A stretch of DNA of 64,000 nucleotides, taken from the NCBI RefSeq assembly GCF_018131105.1, contig NZ_JAFCJI010000001.1, forward strand, positions 4,004,001 to 4,068,000, given 5' to 3'. The position numbers were made by a program, and so were the translations under genes. The stretch comes from Bradyrhizobium manausense (lineage in GTDB: Bacteria > Pseudomonadota > Alphaproteobacteria > Rhizobiales > Xanthobacteraceae). Positions 41,070 through 49,150 of the stretch are shown in pieces (the first letter of the stretch is position 1; every line of letters starts with the position of its first letter). The notes under the pieces are model-generated. The model searched no databases. It saw nothing but the letters and a program-made list of their open reading frames with translations, and was not told the origin of the DNA.

Positions 41070-43553
41070 TCACATGTGGCTGTCTTCTTCCTCGACCAGA
41101 ATCTCGCGCTTGCCGGCGTGATTGGCGGGTCCGACAATGCCTTCCAGTTCCATGCGCTCCATCAGCGATGCGGCGCGGTTATAGCCGATTTGCAGGCGCC
41201 GCTGGATGTAGCTGGTCGAGGCCTTGCGGTCACGTTTGACGATCGCAACGGCCTGCTGGAACAGATCGCCGCCGCCATCCGCGCCCATTCCACTGGCGTC
41301 GAACACGGCGCCGCCATCCTCGTCCTCGGTCGGCTCTTCGGCCGTGACGGCTTCCAGATATTCCGGCTGACCCTGTGTCTTGAGGTGGCGCACCACCTTC
41401 TCGACCTCATCGTCGGACGCGAAAGGTCCGTGCACGCGGCTGATGCGGCCGCCGCCGGCCATGTAGAGCATGTCGCCCTGGCCGAGCAGCTGCTCGGCGC
41501 CCATCTCGCCCAAAATGGTGCGGCTGTCGATCTTTGAGGTGACCTGGAAGGCGATGCGGGTCGGGAAGTTCGCCTTGATGGTGCCGGTGATGACGTCCAC
41601 CGACGGGCGCTGCGTCGCGAGGATTACGTGCAGGCCAGCAGCGCGCGCCATCTGCGCGAGGCGCTGCACCGCGCCTTCGATGTCCTTGCCGGCGACCATC
41701 ATCAGGTCGGCCATTTCGTCGACGATGATGACGATGTAGGGAAGCGGATCGAGCGAGAGCTTCTCTTCCTCGTAGATCGCCTTGCCGTTTTCCTTGTCGA
41801 AGCCGGTATGCACGGTGCGCGTCGGCTCTTCGCCCTTGGCTTTCAATTCGCCCAGGCGCGTGTTGTAGCCGTCGATGTTGCGCACACCGAGCTTGGCCAT
41901 GTTCTTGTAGCGCTCTTCCATCTCGCGCACGGCCCATTTCAACGCGACCACCGCCTTCTTCGGATCGGTCACGACGGGGGTGAGCAGATGGGGGATGCCG
42001 TCGTAGACGGACAGTTCGAGCATCTTCGGATCGACCATGATCAAACGGCACTGATCGGGGCGCAGCCGGTAGACCAGGCTCAGGATCATGGTGTTGATCG
42101 CAACCGACTTGCCCGAGCCGGTGGTGCCGGCGATCAGCATGTGCGGTGTGCGTGCGAGGTCGATGATGACGGGATCGCCGCCAATGGTCTTGCCGAGGCA
42201 CAGCGGCAGTTTCGCCACCGTGTCGACGGTTTCCTTGGCGACCAGCAGTTCGCGCAGATAGACTTTTTCGCGATGCGCGTTCGGCAGCTCGATGCCGATG
42301 GCATTGCGGCCGGGGACGACGGCGACGCGCGCCGACAGCGCGCTCATCGAACGCGCGATGTCGTCGGCAAGACCGATCACGCGCGACGACTTGATGCCGG
42401 GGGCAGGCTCCAGCTCGTACAGTGTGACGACGGGGCCCGGATTGGCTTTCACGATCTCGCCGCGGACGCCGAAGTCCTGCAGCACGCCCTCGAGCGAACG
42501 CGAATTGGCCTCCAGCTCGGCCTTGCTGAGCGGCTGCCGATCGCCGGCCTTGGGCGCAGCCAGCACGGATACGGACGGAAGCTCGAACTTGTCGGAGGAT
42601 TTCCTGGAAGCGGCTTTCGGTGCAGCCTTCTTGCGTGGCGCACGTGCGACCGGCTCTTCCTCTTCTTCCTCCTCCTCTTCCTCTGCTTCCTCGTGCTCGT
42701 CTTCGTAGTCCTCGTCCTCGGACTGCGGCGAGATCGAAGGCGCGGCGCGGCCGCCGCCAAGATTGGGCTCCTGCCTGCTGAACGATACCGGCTTGGCCTT
42801 CGGTCCGCTCGAGACCAGCGAGCGATAGGCCGCACCGAACAGCCAGATCAGTCGCGCCTTGGTGCTCATTAGCGCGTGGAACAGCCAGCCCAGCGACACC
42901 GAACCGCGATCGCTCTCCTCGTCTTCATCGAGCGGCTTGTCGTCGTCCTCGATCTCCGCGAGCTCGTCGTCATGCGCGCGCGCGCCGAGTCCGCACGCGA
43001 TCAGGAAGGTCGCGGCCAGCGCGACGAACAGGATGGCGCCGAGCACCATGCGATAGATCGCGCCGGGCGGTCCGAAGATTACCGCGGGTGCGCGCACCAG
43101 CGCATCGCCGACCACGCCGCCGAGCCCGGTCGGCAGCGGCCAGGCGCCGCCATGCGGCCAGCAGCTGACGAAGCCGGCCGTGATCACCGTGCAGAGAATC
43201 CAGGAGCCGAGCCGCAGCGCCTCGCGATCGAACGGACGGTGGGTCATCATGCGCCAACCCCACACCGCGACGGTGAGGATCAGCATGATCGCGCCGAGCC
43301 CGAGGATCTGCATCGCGAGGTCGGCGCCGATGGCGCCGGCATAGCCGAGGATGTTGTGGATCGGCCGCGAGGTCGCGTGGCTGAGGCTCGGGTCCTGCAC
43401 CGACCAGGTCATCAGCGCGGCGGATGCGACGCCCGAGAGCGTGACCAGACCGAGACCGGTGAGCTCGCGCACGCGCCGGCTCAGCGCCTCGCGGATCGAG
43501 GGCGGCAGATGGCCGACCAGGGGAATCACACGTTCGATCGTCGACATGCTCAT
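41070..43553 (-). CDS. ftsK: DNA translocase FtsK
   Basis: Septum-bound hexameric motor that pumps chromosome dimers toward dif. The 827 residues have four N-terminal membrane helices, an acidic linker that includes an almost pure poly-Glu run (about residues 285-300), the motor with AGTTGSGKSV Walker A and IVIIVDEMADLMM Walker B, and the C-terminal gamma winged helix that reads KOPS (ASTSYIQRRLQIGYNRAASLMERME). The Ala/Pro-rich linker is shorter than in E. coli. It is 9 bp downstream of the aminotransferase gene. Confidence 0.96.
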   Translation of the reverse strand: MSMSTIERVIPLVGHLPPSIREALSRRVRELTGLGLVTLSGVASAALMTWSVQDPSLSHATSRPIHNILGYAGAIGADLAMQILGLGAIMLILTVAVWGWRMMTHRPFDREALRLGSWILCTVITAGFVSCWPHGGAWPLPTGLGGVVGDALVRAPAVIFGPPGAIYRMVLGAILFVALAATFLIACGLGARAHDDELAEIEDDDKPLDEDEESDRGSVSLGWLFHALMSTKARLIWLFGAAYRSLVSSGPKAKPVSFSRQEPNLGGGRAAPSISPQSEDEDYEDEHEEAEEEEEEEEEEPVARAPRKKAAPKAASRKSSDKFELPSVSVLAAPKAGDRQPLSKAELEANSRSLEGVLQDFGVRGEIVKANPGPVVTLYELEPAPGIKSSRVIGLADDIARSMSALSARVAVVPGRNAIGIELPNAHREKVYLRELLVAKETVDTVAKLPLCLGKTIGGDPVIIDLARTPHMLIAGTTGSGKSVAINTMILSLVYRLRPDQCRLIMVDPKMLELSVYDGIPHLLTPVVTDPKKAVVALKWAVREMEERYKNMAKLGVRNIDGYNTRLGELKAKGEEPTRTVHTGFDKENGKAIYEEEKLSLDPLPYIVIIVDEMADLMMVAGKDIEGAVQRLAQMARAAGLHVILATQRPSVDVITGTIKANFPTRIAFQVTSKIDSRTILGEMGAEQLLGQGDMLYMAGGGRISRVHGPFASDDEVEKVVRHLKTQGQPEYLEAVTAEEPTEDEDGGAVFDASGMGADGGGDLFQQAVAIVKRDRKASTSYIQRRLQIGYNRAASLMERMELEGIVGPANHAGKREILVEEEDSHM

Positions 43554-43562
43554 GGGCCCCGC

Positions 43563-44777
43563 CTAACCCAGAGTTTCGACCAGCCGGTGCAGCGCCTGCG
43601 CCGTGGTCTCACCATCCTGAACCAGCGCGAGGCGAATGTAGCCCGCACCGGGATTGAAGCCATCGGGCTGAAGCCGCGCCAGATAGGAGCCGGGCACCAC
43701 GCGCACGCCGGCTTCCTTGAAAAGCTTGAGAGTCACCGAGACATCGTCGCCGATCTCGGACGTGTTGAGCCAGACGCAGAAGCCGGCGTCGGGCCGGCGA
43801 TAGCCGTAGCGATTTCCGATGATCTGGTCGGCGAGATCGAACTTGATCCGGTAGAGTCTGCGGTTCTCCTCGACATGCGCTTCGTCGCCATAGGCAACGG
43901 TCGCGACATGCTGGAGCGGCACCGGCACCTGAGGTGCCGCGATGTTGCGCAGCTCCAGGAACATGCCGATAAATGTCTTGTCGCCGGCGGCGAAGCCGAC
44001 GCGCAGGCCCGGCAGGTTGGAGCGCTTCGACAGCGACTGGAACGCAGCCACGCGGGTGAAATCGGGGCCCGCGCATTCGAGCGCGCTGCCCGGTGCCTCG
44101 CGGGTGTAGATCTCGGAGTAGCACTCGTCGCTGAGGATCATGAAGTTATAGCGATCGGCGAGGCTCTTCAGGCGCGTGAAATAATCGCGTGAAGCAACTG
44201 AGCCCTGCGGATTGGCGGGCGAGGCAAGGTAGAACGCCACGGTGCGCGCGAGCGTCGCCTCGTCGATGGCGTCGAGATCGGGAAGGAAGCCGTTGTCGAC
44301 GGTGGTCGGCAGATAGACCTGCTCGCAGGCCGCGGCACCGGCGCCGGCGCCATAGACCGGATAGAACGGGTTCGGCATCAGGATCGCGGGCTTGCCGGGC
44401 TTCGGCCCGACATAGCGCGCGGCAGCAATCGCGGCGAGGAACAGCCCTTCCCGGCTGCCATTGAGGACCAGAATCTCGCTCTTGGGGTCGAGCGGTCGCG
44501 GCAGCCTGAAGCGCGACGATAGCCAGGTGCTCGCTGCCTGGCGGAACGGCTCCATGCCCTGGTTCATCGGGTAGCGCCCGAAATCGGCAATGTGCTTGGC
44601 CAGCACCGGGCCGACGAAGTCAGGTACCGGATGCTGGGGCTCGCCGACAGCGAGCGAAATCAAGGGCTTGCCGGGCTGATGCGGCGCCAGCAGCTCGTTC
44701 AGCCGGACGAAGGGCGAGCGTTCGTTGTTGGAGCTTCCACTGGCCTGCGGCGCACGGGTTGAAGCGGTCATGACCAT
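43563..44777 (-). CDS. PLP-dependent class I/II aminotransferase (DapC-like)
   Basis: A 404-residue fold-type I aminotransferase. Visible motifs are PLISLAVGEPQHPVP, NGSREGLFLAA, ASPANPQGSV, ILSDECYSEIY and SLSKRSNLPGLRVGF, which carries the PLP lysine. The sequence resembles N-succinyldiaminopimelate aminotransferases (DapC) of Alphaproteobacteria, which would place it in lysine and peptidoglycan precursor synthesis, but the family is broad. It lies 9 bp upstream of ftsK on the same strand. Start could be at ATG 44771 (two codons in). Confidence 0.88.
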   Translation of the reverse strand: MVMTASTRAPQASGSSNNERSPFVRLNELLAPHQPGKPLISLAVGEPQHPVPDFVGPVLAKHIADFGRYPMNQGMEPFRQAASTWLSSRFRLPRPLDPKSEILVLNGSREGLFLAAIAAARYVGPKPGKPAILMPNPFYPVYGAGAGAAACEQVYLPTTVDNGFLPDLDAIDEATLARTVAFYLASPANPQGSVASRDYFTRLKSLADRYNFMILSDECYSEIYTREAPGSALECAGPDFTRVAAFQSLSKRSNLPGLRVGFAAGDKTFIGMFLELRNIAAPQVPVPLQHVATVAYGDEAHVEENRRLYRIKFDLADQIIGNRYGYRRPDAGFCVWLNTSEIGDDVSVTLKLFKEAGVRVVPGSYLARLQPDGFNPGAGYIRLALVQDGETTAQALHRLVETLG

Positions 44778-44965
44778 TCTGGGCGCCAGTACTCTCGGAA
44801 CAGCCGGTCGCGCGCGGGCGCCGGCGGGAAAGCGGTTCAGTTCACCATAGATAGGGCGAGGTTAAGACGCGATTAACCATCGGCCGGCCGGCCCGTCCAG
44901 AGCGGGAATAATGAGGCCGGATAACAACGGGATGCATGGGCTGCAGAGCCGGGCCGGTTCCTCGA

Positions 44966-44995
44966 CCTCTCCCGGCGCGTAAGCGCCGGGAGAGG
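44966..44995 (-). terminator. Perfect 13-bp hairpin after the GFA-family gene
   Basis: CCTCTCCCGGCGC and GCGCCGGGAGAGG flank a GTAA loop. It is 22 bp past the stop of the leftward GFA gene and lacks a T-run, so it may be a repeat element that also limits transcription. Confidence 0.5.
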
Positions 44996-45017
44996 GAGTT
45001 CACTCCCGCGATGCCGT

Positions 45018-45422
45018 TCAATGCCCCGGCAGCTTGTCGAACGTCGTCATGCCTGCCGGGATCGCGTGGAACTCCTGCTTGTCGCAGGTGTAGATCGCCA
45101 TCTGCGGATGGAATTGTTCTGGTTCGTCCAGCGTGCCGACCTTCACGATCGCGGCCGGCAGTCCCGGCACCTTGGTCACCAGATGGGTGCCGCACTCGGC
45201 GCAGAATTCCCGCGTCACGGCGCGGGCGAGGTCCTTGCGCGTGAATTGCTTGGGCTGTCCGGTGATGTAGGTGAAGCCGCCCGCCGGCATCGCGATGAAG
45301 GTGTTGGGCGCGCCGCCCGAGATGTACTGGCACTCGCGGCAGTGACATTGGGCCTGCATCATCGGATCGCCCTCGGCCACATAGCGCACTTCGCCGCAAT
45401 AGCATCCGCCTTCCAAACGCAT
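45018..45422 (-). CDS. GFA-family (Mss4-like fold) zinc protein
   Basis: A 134-residue protein of the glutathione-dependent formaldehyde-activating-enzyme (GFA) fold. Zinc-binding cysteines are visible: GGCYCGEVRY, CHCRECQYISG and FCAECGTHLV. The name comes from one member; most are of unknown function. ATG 45422 was chosen as the start because family members begin MRLEGGCYCG; upstream frame is not similar. It is downstream of the amtB terminator and transcribed leftward. Confidence 0.92.
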   Translation of the reverse strand: MRLEGGCYCGEVRYVAEGDPMMQAQCHCRECQYISGGAPNTFIAMPAGGFTYITGQPKQFTRKDLARAVTREFCAECGTHLVTKVPGLPAAIVKVGTLDEPEQFHPQMAIYTCDKQEFHAIPAGMTTFDKLPGH

Positions 45423-45507
45423 GACGACCTCCCGGCTTGTTGTTCTTGAGGTCATCATTTCTGCGCCGGCAATCCGGAATGGCAATCCTTTTCTTCTGTG
45501 TGCGGCC

Positions 45508-45542
45508 AAAAGAAAGGGGCTCCAACTTGCGCTGGAGCCCCT
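45508..45542 (-). terminator. Intrinsic terminator of the first glnK-amtB operon
   Basis: Read on the minus strand, AGGGGCTCCA and TGGAGCCCCT form a 10-bp stem with an 8-nt loop followed by TTTCTTTT. It is about 80 bp after the amtB stop. Confidence 0.88.
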
Positions 45543-45624
45543 CAACGGTCAGGGCATTGCCGGGTATGTGCCCGAACCGTAGGTGTGGACGCGATCCCGA
45601 AGAAGATCGCGCCCGGGAGAACAG

Positions 45625-47073
45625 TTACATGTTGTAGGCGCGCTCGGTGTGGTCGGTGATGTCAAGACCTTCACGCTCGCTCTCGACATTGGCGCGGAGG
45701 CCGACGATCACATCGACGACCTTGTAGAGGATCGCCGAACCGACGCCGGACCACACCAGCGTGGTGCAGACGGCTTCGATCTGGGAGAGCATCTGCGCGG
45801 CGAAGTCGTAATCGGCAACCTTGGGCGGGATCGCGGTGTAGTCCATGATGCCCGCACCACCGAGCGCCGGATTGACCAGGATGCCGGTGCCGAGGGCACC
45901 GATGATGCCGCCGACGCAGTGCACGCCGAACACGTCGAGCGAGTCGTCGTAGCCGAGCGCGTTCTTCACGACGGTGCAGAAGAACAGGCAGGCCACGCCG
46001 ACCACGAGGCCGAGGGCGATCGCACCCATCACGCCGGAGTAGCCGGCGGCAGGCGTGACGGCCACGAGGCCCGCGACAGCGCCTGAGATGATGCCGAGCA
46101 CCGACGGATGGCCCTTCATGATCCACTCCGCGAACATCCACGACAGCGCGGCGGCTGCGGTGGCGACGAAGGAGTTGGTCATGGCGAGGGCTGCGCCACC
46201 GTTGGCCTCGAGGTTGGAGCCGGCATTGAAGCCGAACCAGCCGACCCAGAGCAGCGAGGCGCCGATCATCGACATCGTCAGCGAGTGCGGAGCCATCAGC
46301 TCCTTGCCGTAACCGACGCGCTTGCCGATCAGGAGAGCGCCGACGAGGCCTGCGATGCCGGCGTTGATGTGCACCACGGTGCCACCGGCGAAGTCGATCG
46401 CGCCCTTCTTGAAGATCCAGCCGGCGTCGGCGTTGATCTCGTCGAGCTTGGCCTGGGCCGCGGTCTTCGCCGCCGCATCAGTCGCGGCAGCCAGAGCCTT
46501 GGCAGCGTCCTGGATCGCGTCCGGGCCGGGCCAGTACCAGACCATGTGCGCGATCGGGAAGTAGATCAGCGTGACCCAGAGCGGGATGAACAGGGCGATT
46601 GCCGAGAATTTCATGCGCTCGGCGAAGGCGCCGACGATGAGGGCGGGCGTGATTGCCGCGAAGGTCATCTGGAAGCACATGTAAATGAGCTCCGAGATGT
46701 TGGCATCGACCGAGAAGGTCGCGACCTTCGAATCGGTGGTGACGCCCATCATGAAGGCCTTGGAGAAGCCGCCGATGAAGTCGGAGCCGCCGGTGAAGGC
46801 GAGGCTGTAGCCGTACACGGCCCAGATCACGGTGACGACGCAGACGGTGTAGAATACCTGCATCAGAACCGAGAGCATGTTCTTGGAGCGAACGAGGCCG
46901 CCGTAGAACAGCGCGAGGCCCGGGATGGTCATCAACAGCACGAGCACCGTCGATGTCAGCATCCAGGCGTTGTCTCCCTTGTTGACCGTCGGCTCGGCAT
47001 AGGCTGCGGTCGCAGCGAACAGGCCGACTGCGAGAGCCGCCAGTCCCGCGCCATAGGGACGCTTGAACGTCAT
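45625..47073 (-). CDS. amtB: Ammonium transporter AmtB (first copy)
   Basis: Inner-membrane trimeric ammonium channel. The 482-residue precursor has a signal peptide ending TAAYAEP, eleven hydrophobic helices, and Amt signatures: DNAWMLTSTVLVLLMTIPGLALFYGG, AGGTVVHINAG with a pore His, LLWVGWFGFNAGSNLEANG and GYDDSLDVFGVHCVGG with the second pore His. A central loop of about 35 residues rich in Ala and Asp (about 190-225) is longer than in copy two. GGAG precedes ATG 47073. It follows glnK by 38 bp, the usual regulator-transporter pair. Confidence 0.96.
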   Translation of the reverse strand: MTFKRPYGAGLAALAVGLFAATAAYAEPTVNKGDNAWMLTSTVLVLLMTIPGLALFYGGLVRSKNMLSVLMQVFYTVCVVTVIWAVYGYSLAFTGGSDFIGGFSKAFMMGVTTDSKVATFSVDANISELIYMCFQMTFAAITPALIVGAFAERMKFSAIALFIPLWVTLIYFPIAHMVWYWPGPDAIQDAAKALAAATDAAAKTAAQAKLDEINADAGWIFKKGAIDFAGGTVVHINAGIAGLVGALLIGKRVGYGKELMAPHSLTMSMIGASLLWVGWFGFNAGSNLEANGGAALAMTNSFVATAAAALSWMFAEWIMKGHPSVLGIISGAVAGLVAVTPAAGYSGVMGAIALGLVVGVACLFFCTVVKNALGYDDSLDVFGVHCVGGIIGALGTGILVNPALGGAGIMDYTAIPPKVADYDFAAQMLSQIEAVCTTLVWSGVGSAILYKVVDVIVGLRANVESEREGLDITDHTERAYNM

Positions 47074-47111
47074 TTCATTTACTCCTGATTGGATTTTGGT
47101 TGAGCGCGAAA

Positions 47112-47450
47112 TCAAAGGGCCGCGGCGTCGGCCTCGCCGGTGCGGATGCGAACCGCGTGATCGAGATTGATGACGAAGATCTTGCCGTCACCGATCTGTC
47201 CGGTCTTCGCGGCAGACGTGATCGCGTCGATGGTCTTGTCGACCTGCTCGGAGGCAACGGCGACTTCGATCTTGATCTTGGGCAGGAAGCTCACGGCATA
47301 TTCGGCGCCGCGGTAGATTTCCGTGTGGCCCTTCTGACGGCCATATCCCTTGACTTCCGTCACCGTGAGACCGTGAACGCCAATGGCGGTCAGGGCGTCA
47401 CGGACTTCTTCCAGCTTGAATGGCTTGATAACCGCCATAACAATTTTCAT
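47112..47450 (-). CDS. glnK: PII signal-transduction protein GlnK (first copy)
   Basis: A 112-residue PII protein that binds ATP, ADP and 2-oxoglutarate and blocks AmtB. The T-loop GRQKGHTEIYRGAEY carries the uridylylated Tyr51, and the C-terminal region TGQIGDGKIFV (B-loop) and RIRTGE are standard. The start at 47450 is the family's MKIVMAVIKPFKLEEV; upstream frame is not homologous. A sigma-54-like promoter stands about 110 bp upstream. It shares most residues with the copy at 50523-50861. Confidence 0.97.
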   Translation of the reverse strand: MKIVMAVIKPFKLEEVRDALTAIGVHGLTVTEVKGYGRQKGHTEIYRGAEYAVSFLPKIKIEVAVASEQVDKTIDAITSAAKTGQIGDGKIFVINLDHAVRIRTGEADAAAL

Positions 47451-47557
47451 GGGTCCTATCCCCGCTTGGCCCGGTCCGGACATGGCCGGGCACTTCTCGA
47501 CTGGTTCGCCACGAGGGAGAAAGTTCACTACGCGGGCACAGCCGGACCCTTTAGAAT

Positions 47558-47572
47558 CAAATGCCGTGCCAG
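47558..47572 (-). promoter_or_regulatory. Sigma-54-like promoter of glnK-amtB
   Basis: Minus strand reads TGGCAC-GGCAT-TTGA, which matches the -24/-12 consensus (TGGCAC-N5-TTGC) except the last base. It lies about 108 bp upstream of glnK, which fits nitrogen control by NtrC. The rest of the 324-bp gap 47451-47774 shows nothing else I can name. Confidence 0.5.
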
Positions 47573-47774
47573 ATCGGCCTGCGTGCCTAACGCGTTATGA
47601 AAACGGAGCTTTTTGCGGGTGACGGGTGTTCCGCTGCAGTGCGCTAATACGTCGCGCTTAATCCATGATCATGCCTGATCAAAAAGCAGGCATGACAGGC
47701 TGCCGACACAATTGCTGCTCAAGCGTCGGGCAATCATAGGGTATCTGATGACGGAGAGCGCCTGTCGGCGGCTC

Positions 47775-48383
47775 TCACTGCTGGGCGGCTTCGCGCTCTG
47801 CAAAAACCCGGTCGACGAGGCCCCATTCGACCGCCTGCTGCGCGGTCATGAAGTGGTCGCGGTCCAGGGTCCGTTCGACCTCTTCTTCGGTCCGTCCGCA
47901 ATGCTGCGCGTAGAGCCTGGTAATGCGGCGCTTGGTCTCCTGCATCTCGTTGGCGTGGATCAGGATGTCGGAGGCCTGGCCCTGGAAGCCGCCGAGCGGC
48001 TGATGCACGTGAAGGCTGGCATTGGGCAGGGCTGCGCGGTGACCGGCCTCGCCGGCCATCAGCAGGAACGAGCCCATCGAGCGCGCGGTGCCCATGCACA
48101 GCGTGTGCACCGGCGCCTTGATGAACTGCATGGTGTCGTACATGGCGAGACCAGAGGTGACCACGCCGCCATAGGAATTGATGTAGAGATTGATCGGCCT
48201 GTTCGGATTCTCCGCCTCCAGGAACAGCAGCTGCGCGCAGACGAGGCCAGACATCGCGTCATTGACCTCGCCGTTGAGGAAGATGATGCGCTCGCGCAGC
48301 AGTCGCGAATAGATATCGAAGGATCGTTCTCCGCGCGCGGATTGTTCGACGACCATAGGGACGAGCTGAAGCATGTCGCGCAT
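47775..48383 (-). CDS. clpP: ATP-dependent Clp protease proteolytic subunit (ClpP)
   Basis: A 202-residue ClpP serine peptidase. The catalytic residues are intact: Ser in MGTARSMGSFLLMAG, His in LHVHQPLGG, and Asp in DRDHFMTAQQAVEWGLVDRV. It has no adjacent clpX or clpA, so it is probably a paralogue rather than the housekeeping ClpP. It begins 41 bp after the SRPBCC gene stop, on the same strand as arsR and SRPBCC. A longer N-terminus up to 48452 overlaps the SRPBCC gene and is unlikely. Confidence 0.93.
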   Translation of the reverse strand: MRDMLQLVPMVVEQSARGERSFDIYSRLLRERIIFLNGEVNDAMSGLVCAQLLFLEAENPNRPINLYINSYGGVVTSGLAMYDTMQFIKAPVHTLCMGTARSMGSFLLMAGEAGHRAALPNASLHVHQPLGGFQGQASDILIHANEMQETKRRITRLYAQHCGRTEEEVERTLDRDHFMTAQQAVEWGLVDRVFAEREAAQQ

Positions 48384-48424
48384 CGGCGACCTCCATGTCT
48401 GCAGGTGATGAAGTTCGTGTGCTG

Positions 48425-48781
48425 CTAGGCTGCTGCGCGCATCAGGCAGCAATTGCTGTTGGCCGGCTGCGGCAGCTTCGTGCTGACCTCGCAGGCCTGC
48501 TGGATGATGCGAAAGCGGGTGCCGCCTGACACGTTCGGCTCGATCCGGAAGATGACGTGGCTCTCGCGAAACGGCGGTTCGGAATCGCGCATCCGGTAGC
48601 GCACCTCTTTGCCCGGGATCGATGTTTCAGGTTCGGCGCCCGCAAGGTCGCAATCCGGCAGCCAGCGCTCGCGAAATTCCGGAATGGTCACGGCGCGCCA
48701 GACTTTTGTCGGCGGTGCATCGAAATCGAATTCGAGCACCAGCTTTGTATCGGGGCGATCAGGCTTTATGGCATCGCTCAT
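48425..48781 (-). CDS. SRPBCC (AHSA1-like) protein
   Basis: A 118-residue START-like protein of the AHSA1 subgroup: VLEFDFDAPPTKVWRAVTIPEFRERWLPD at the start and RYRMRDSEPPFRESHVIFRIEPN further on. Most AHSA1 proteins are about 140-150 residues; this one is shorter, with a C-terminal CCLMR tail. AHSA1 proteins commonly pair with ArsR-type regulators and bind hydrophobic ligands. It lies 12 bp after the arsR stop. Confidence 0.88.
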   Translation of the reverse strand: MSDAIKPDRPDTKLVLEFDFDAPPTKVWRAVTIPEFRERWLPDCDLAGAEPETSIPGKEVRYRMRDSEPPFRESHVIFRIEPNVSGGTRFRIIQQACEVSTKLPQPANSNCCLMRAAA

Positions 48782-48793
48782 TGATCCAGATCC

Positions 48794-49108
48794 TTACTGA
48801 TCCATGTCGTTCAAGAGATCGGCGAGTGCTTCCATGCGCTTCGGCCAGTAGGCGCGGTAGCGCGCAAGCCAGGCCCCGATGGCGACGATTCCGTCGGGAT
48901 CGACTTCGTAATTCACAAAGCGGCCCTGCCGCTGCTCGCGCACGAGGCCTGCCGCACGCAGCACGGACAGATGCTGCGACATCGCCGGTTGGCTGATCTC
49001 CAATCCGTCGCGCAAGGCGCTGGCATTCAGGCTTCCGCCAGCGAGCTTCTCAAAGACTTTTCGGCGCGTCGGGTCGGCCAGCGCCTTGAAGATGTCAGCT
49101 TCGATCAT
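48794..49108 (-). CDS. ArsR-family transcriptional regulator
   Basis: A 104-residue winged-helix repressor: IFKALADPTRRKVFEKLAGGSLNASALRDGLEISQPAMSQHLSVLRAAGLVREQRQGRFVNYEVD. No metal-binding cysteine motif is present, so it belongs to the SRPBCC-associated group rather than metal sensors. It heads the arsR-SRPBCC-clpP cassette. A perfect 28-bp palindrome ends two bp before its ATG and overlaps the putative promoter, which suggests autorepression. Confidence 0.93.
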   Translation of the reverse strand: MIEADIFKALADPTRRKVFEKLAGGSLNASALRDGLEISQPAMSQHLSVLRAAGLVREQRQGRFVNYEVDPDGIVAIGAWLARYRAYWPKRMEALADLLNDMDQ

Positions 49109-49143
49109 GGCAACACATAAGCACGTGCTTATGTGTTGCGCAA
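49106..49143 (-). promoter_or_regulatory. arsR promoter and operator, likely leaderless start
   Basis: On the minus strand: TTGCGC (49143-49138), 17 bp, TTATGT (49120-49115), then 6 bp and ATG. The perfect palindrome CAACACATAAGCAC/GTGCTTATGTGTTG occupies 49111-49138 and covers the spacer and the -10. The short distance to ATG and the absence of a ribosome-binding site point to a leaderless transcript. Confidence 0.65.
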
Positions 49144-49150
49144 GCCCCGA

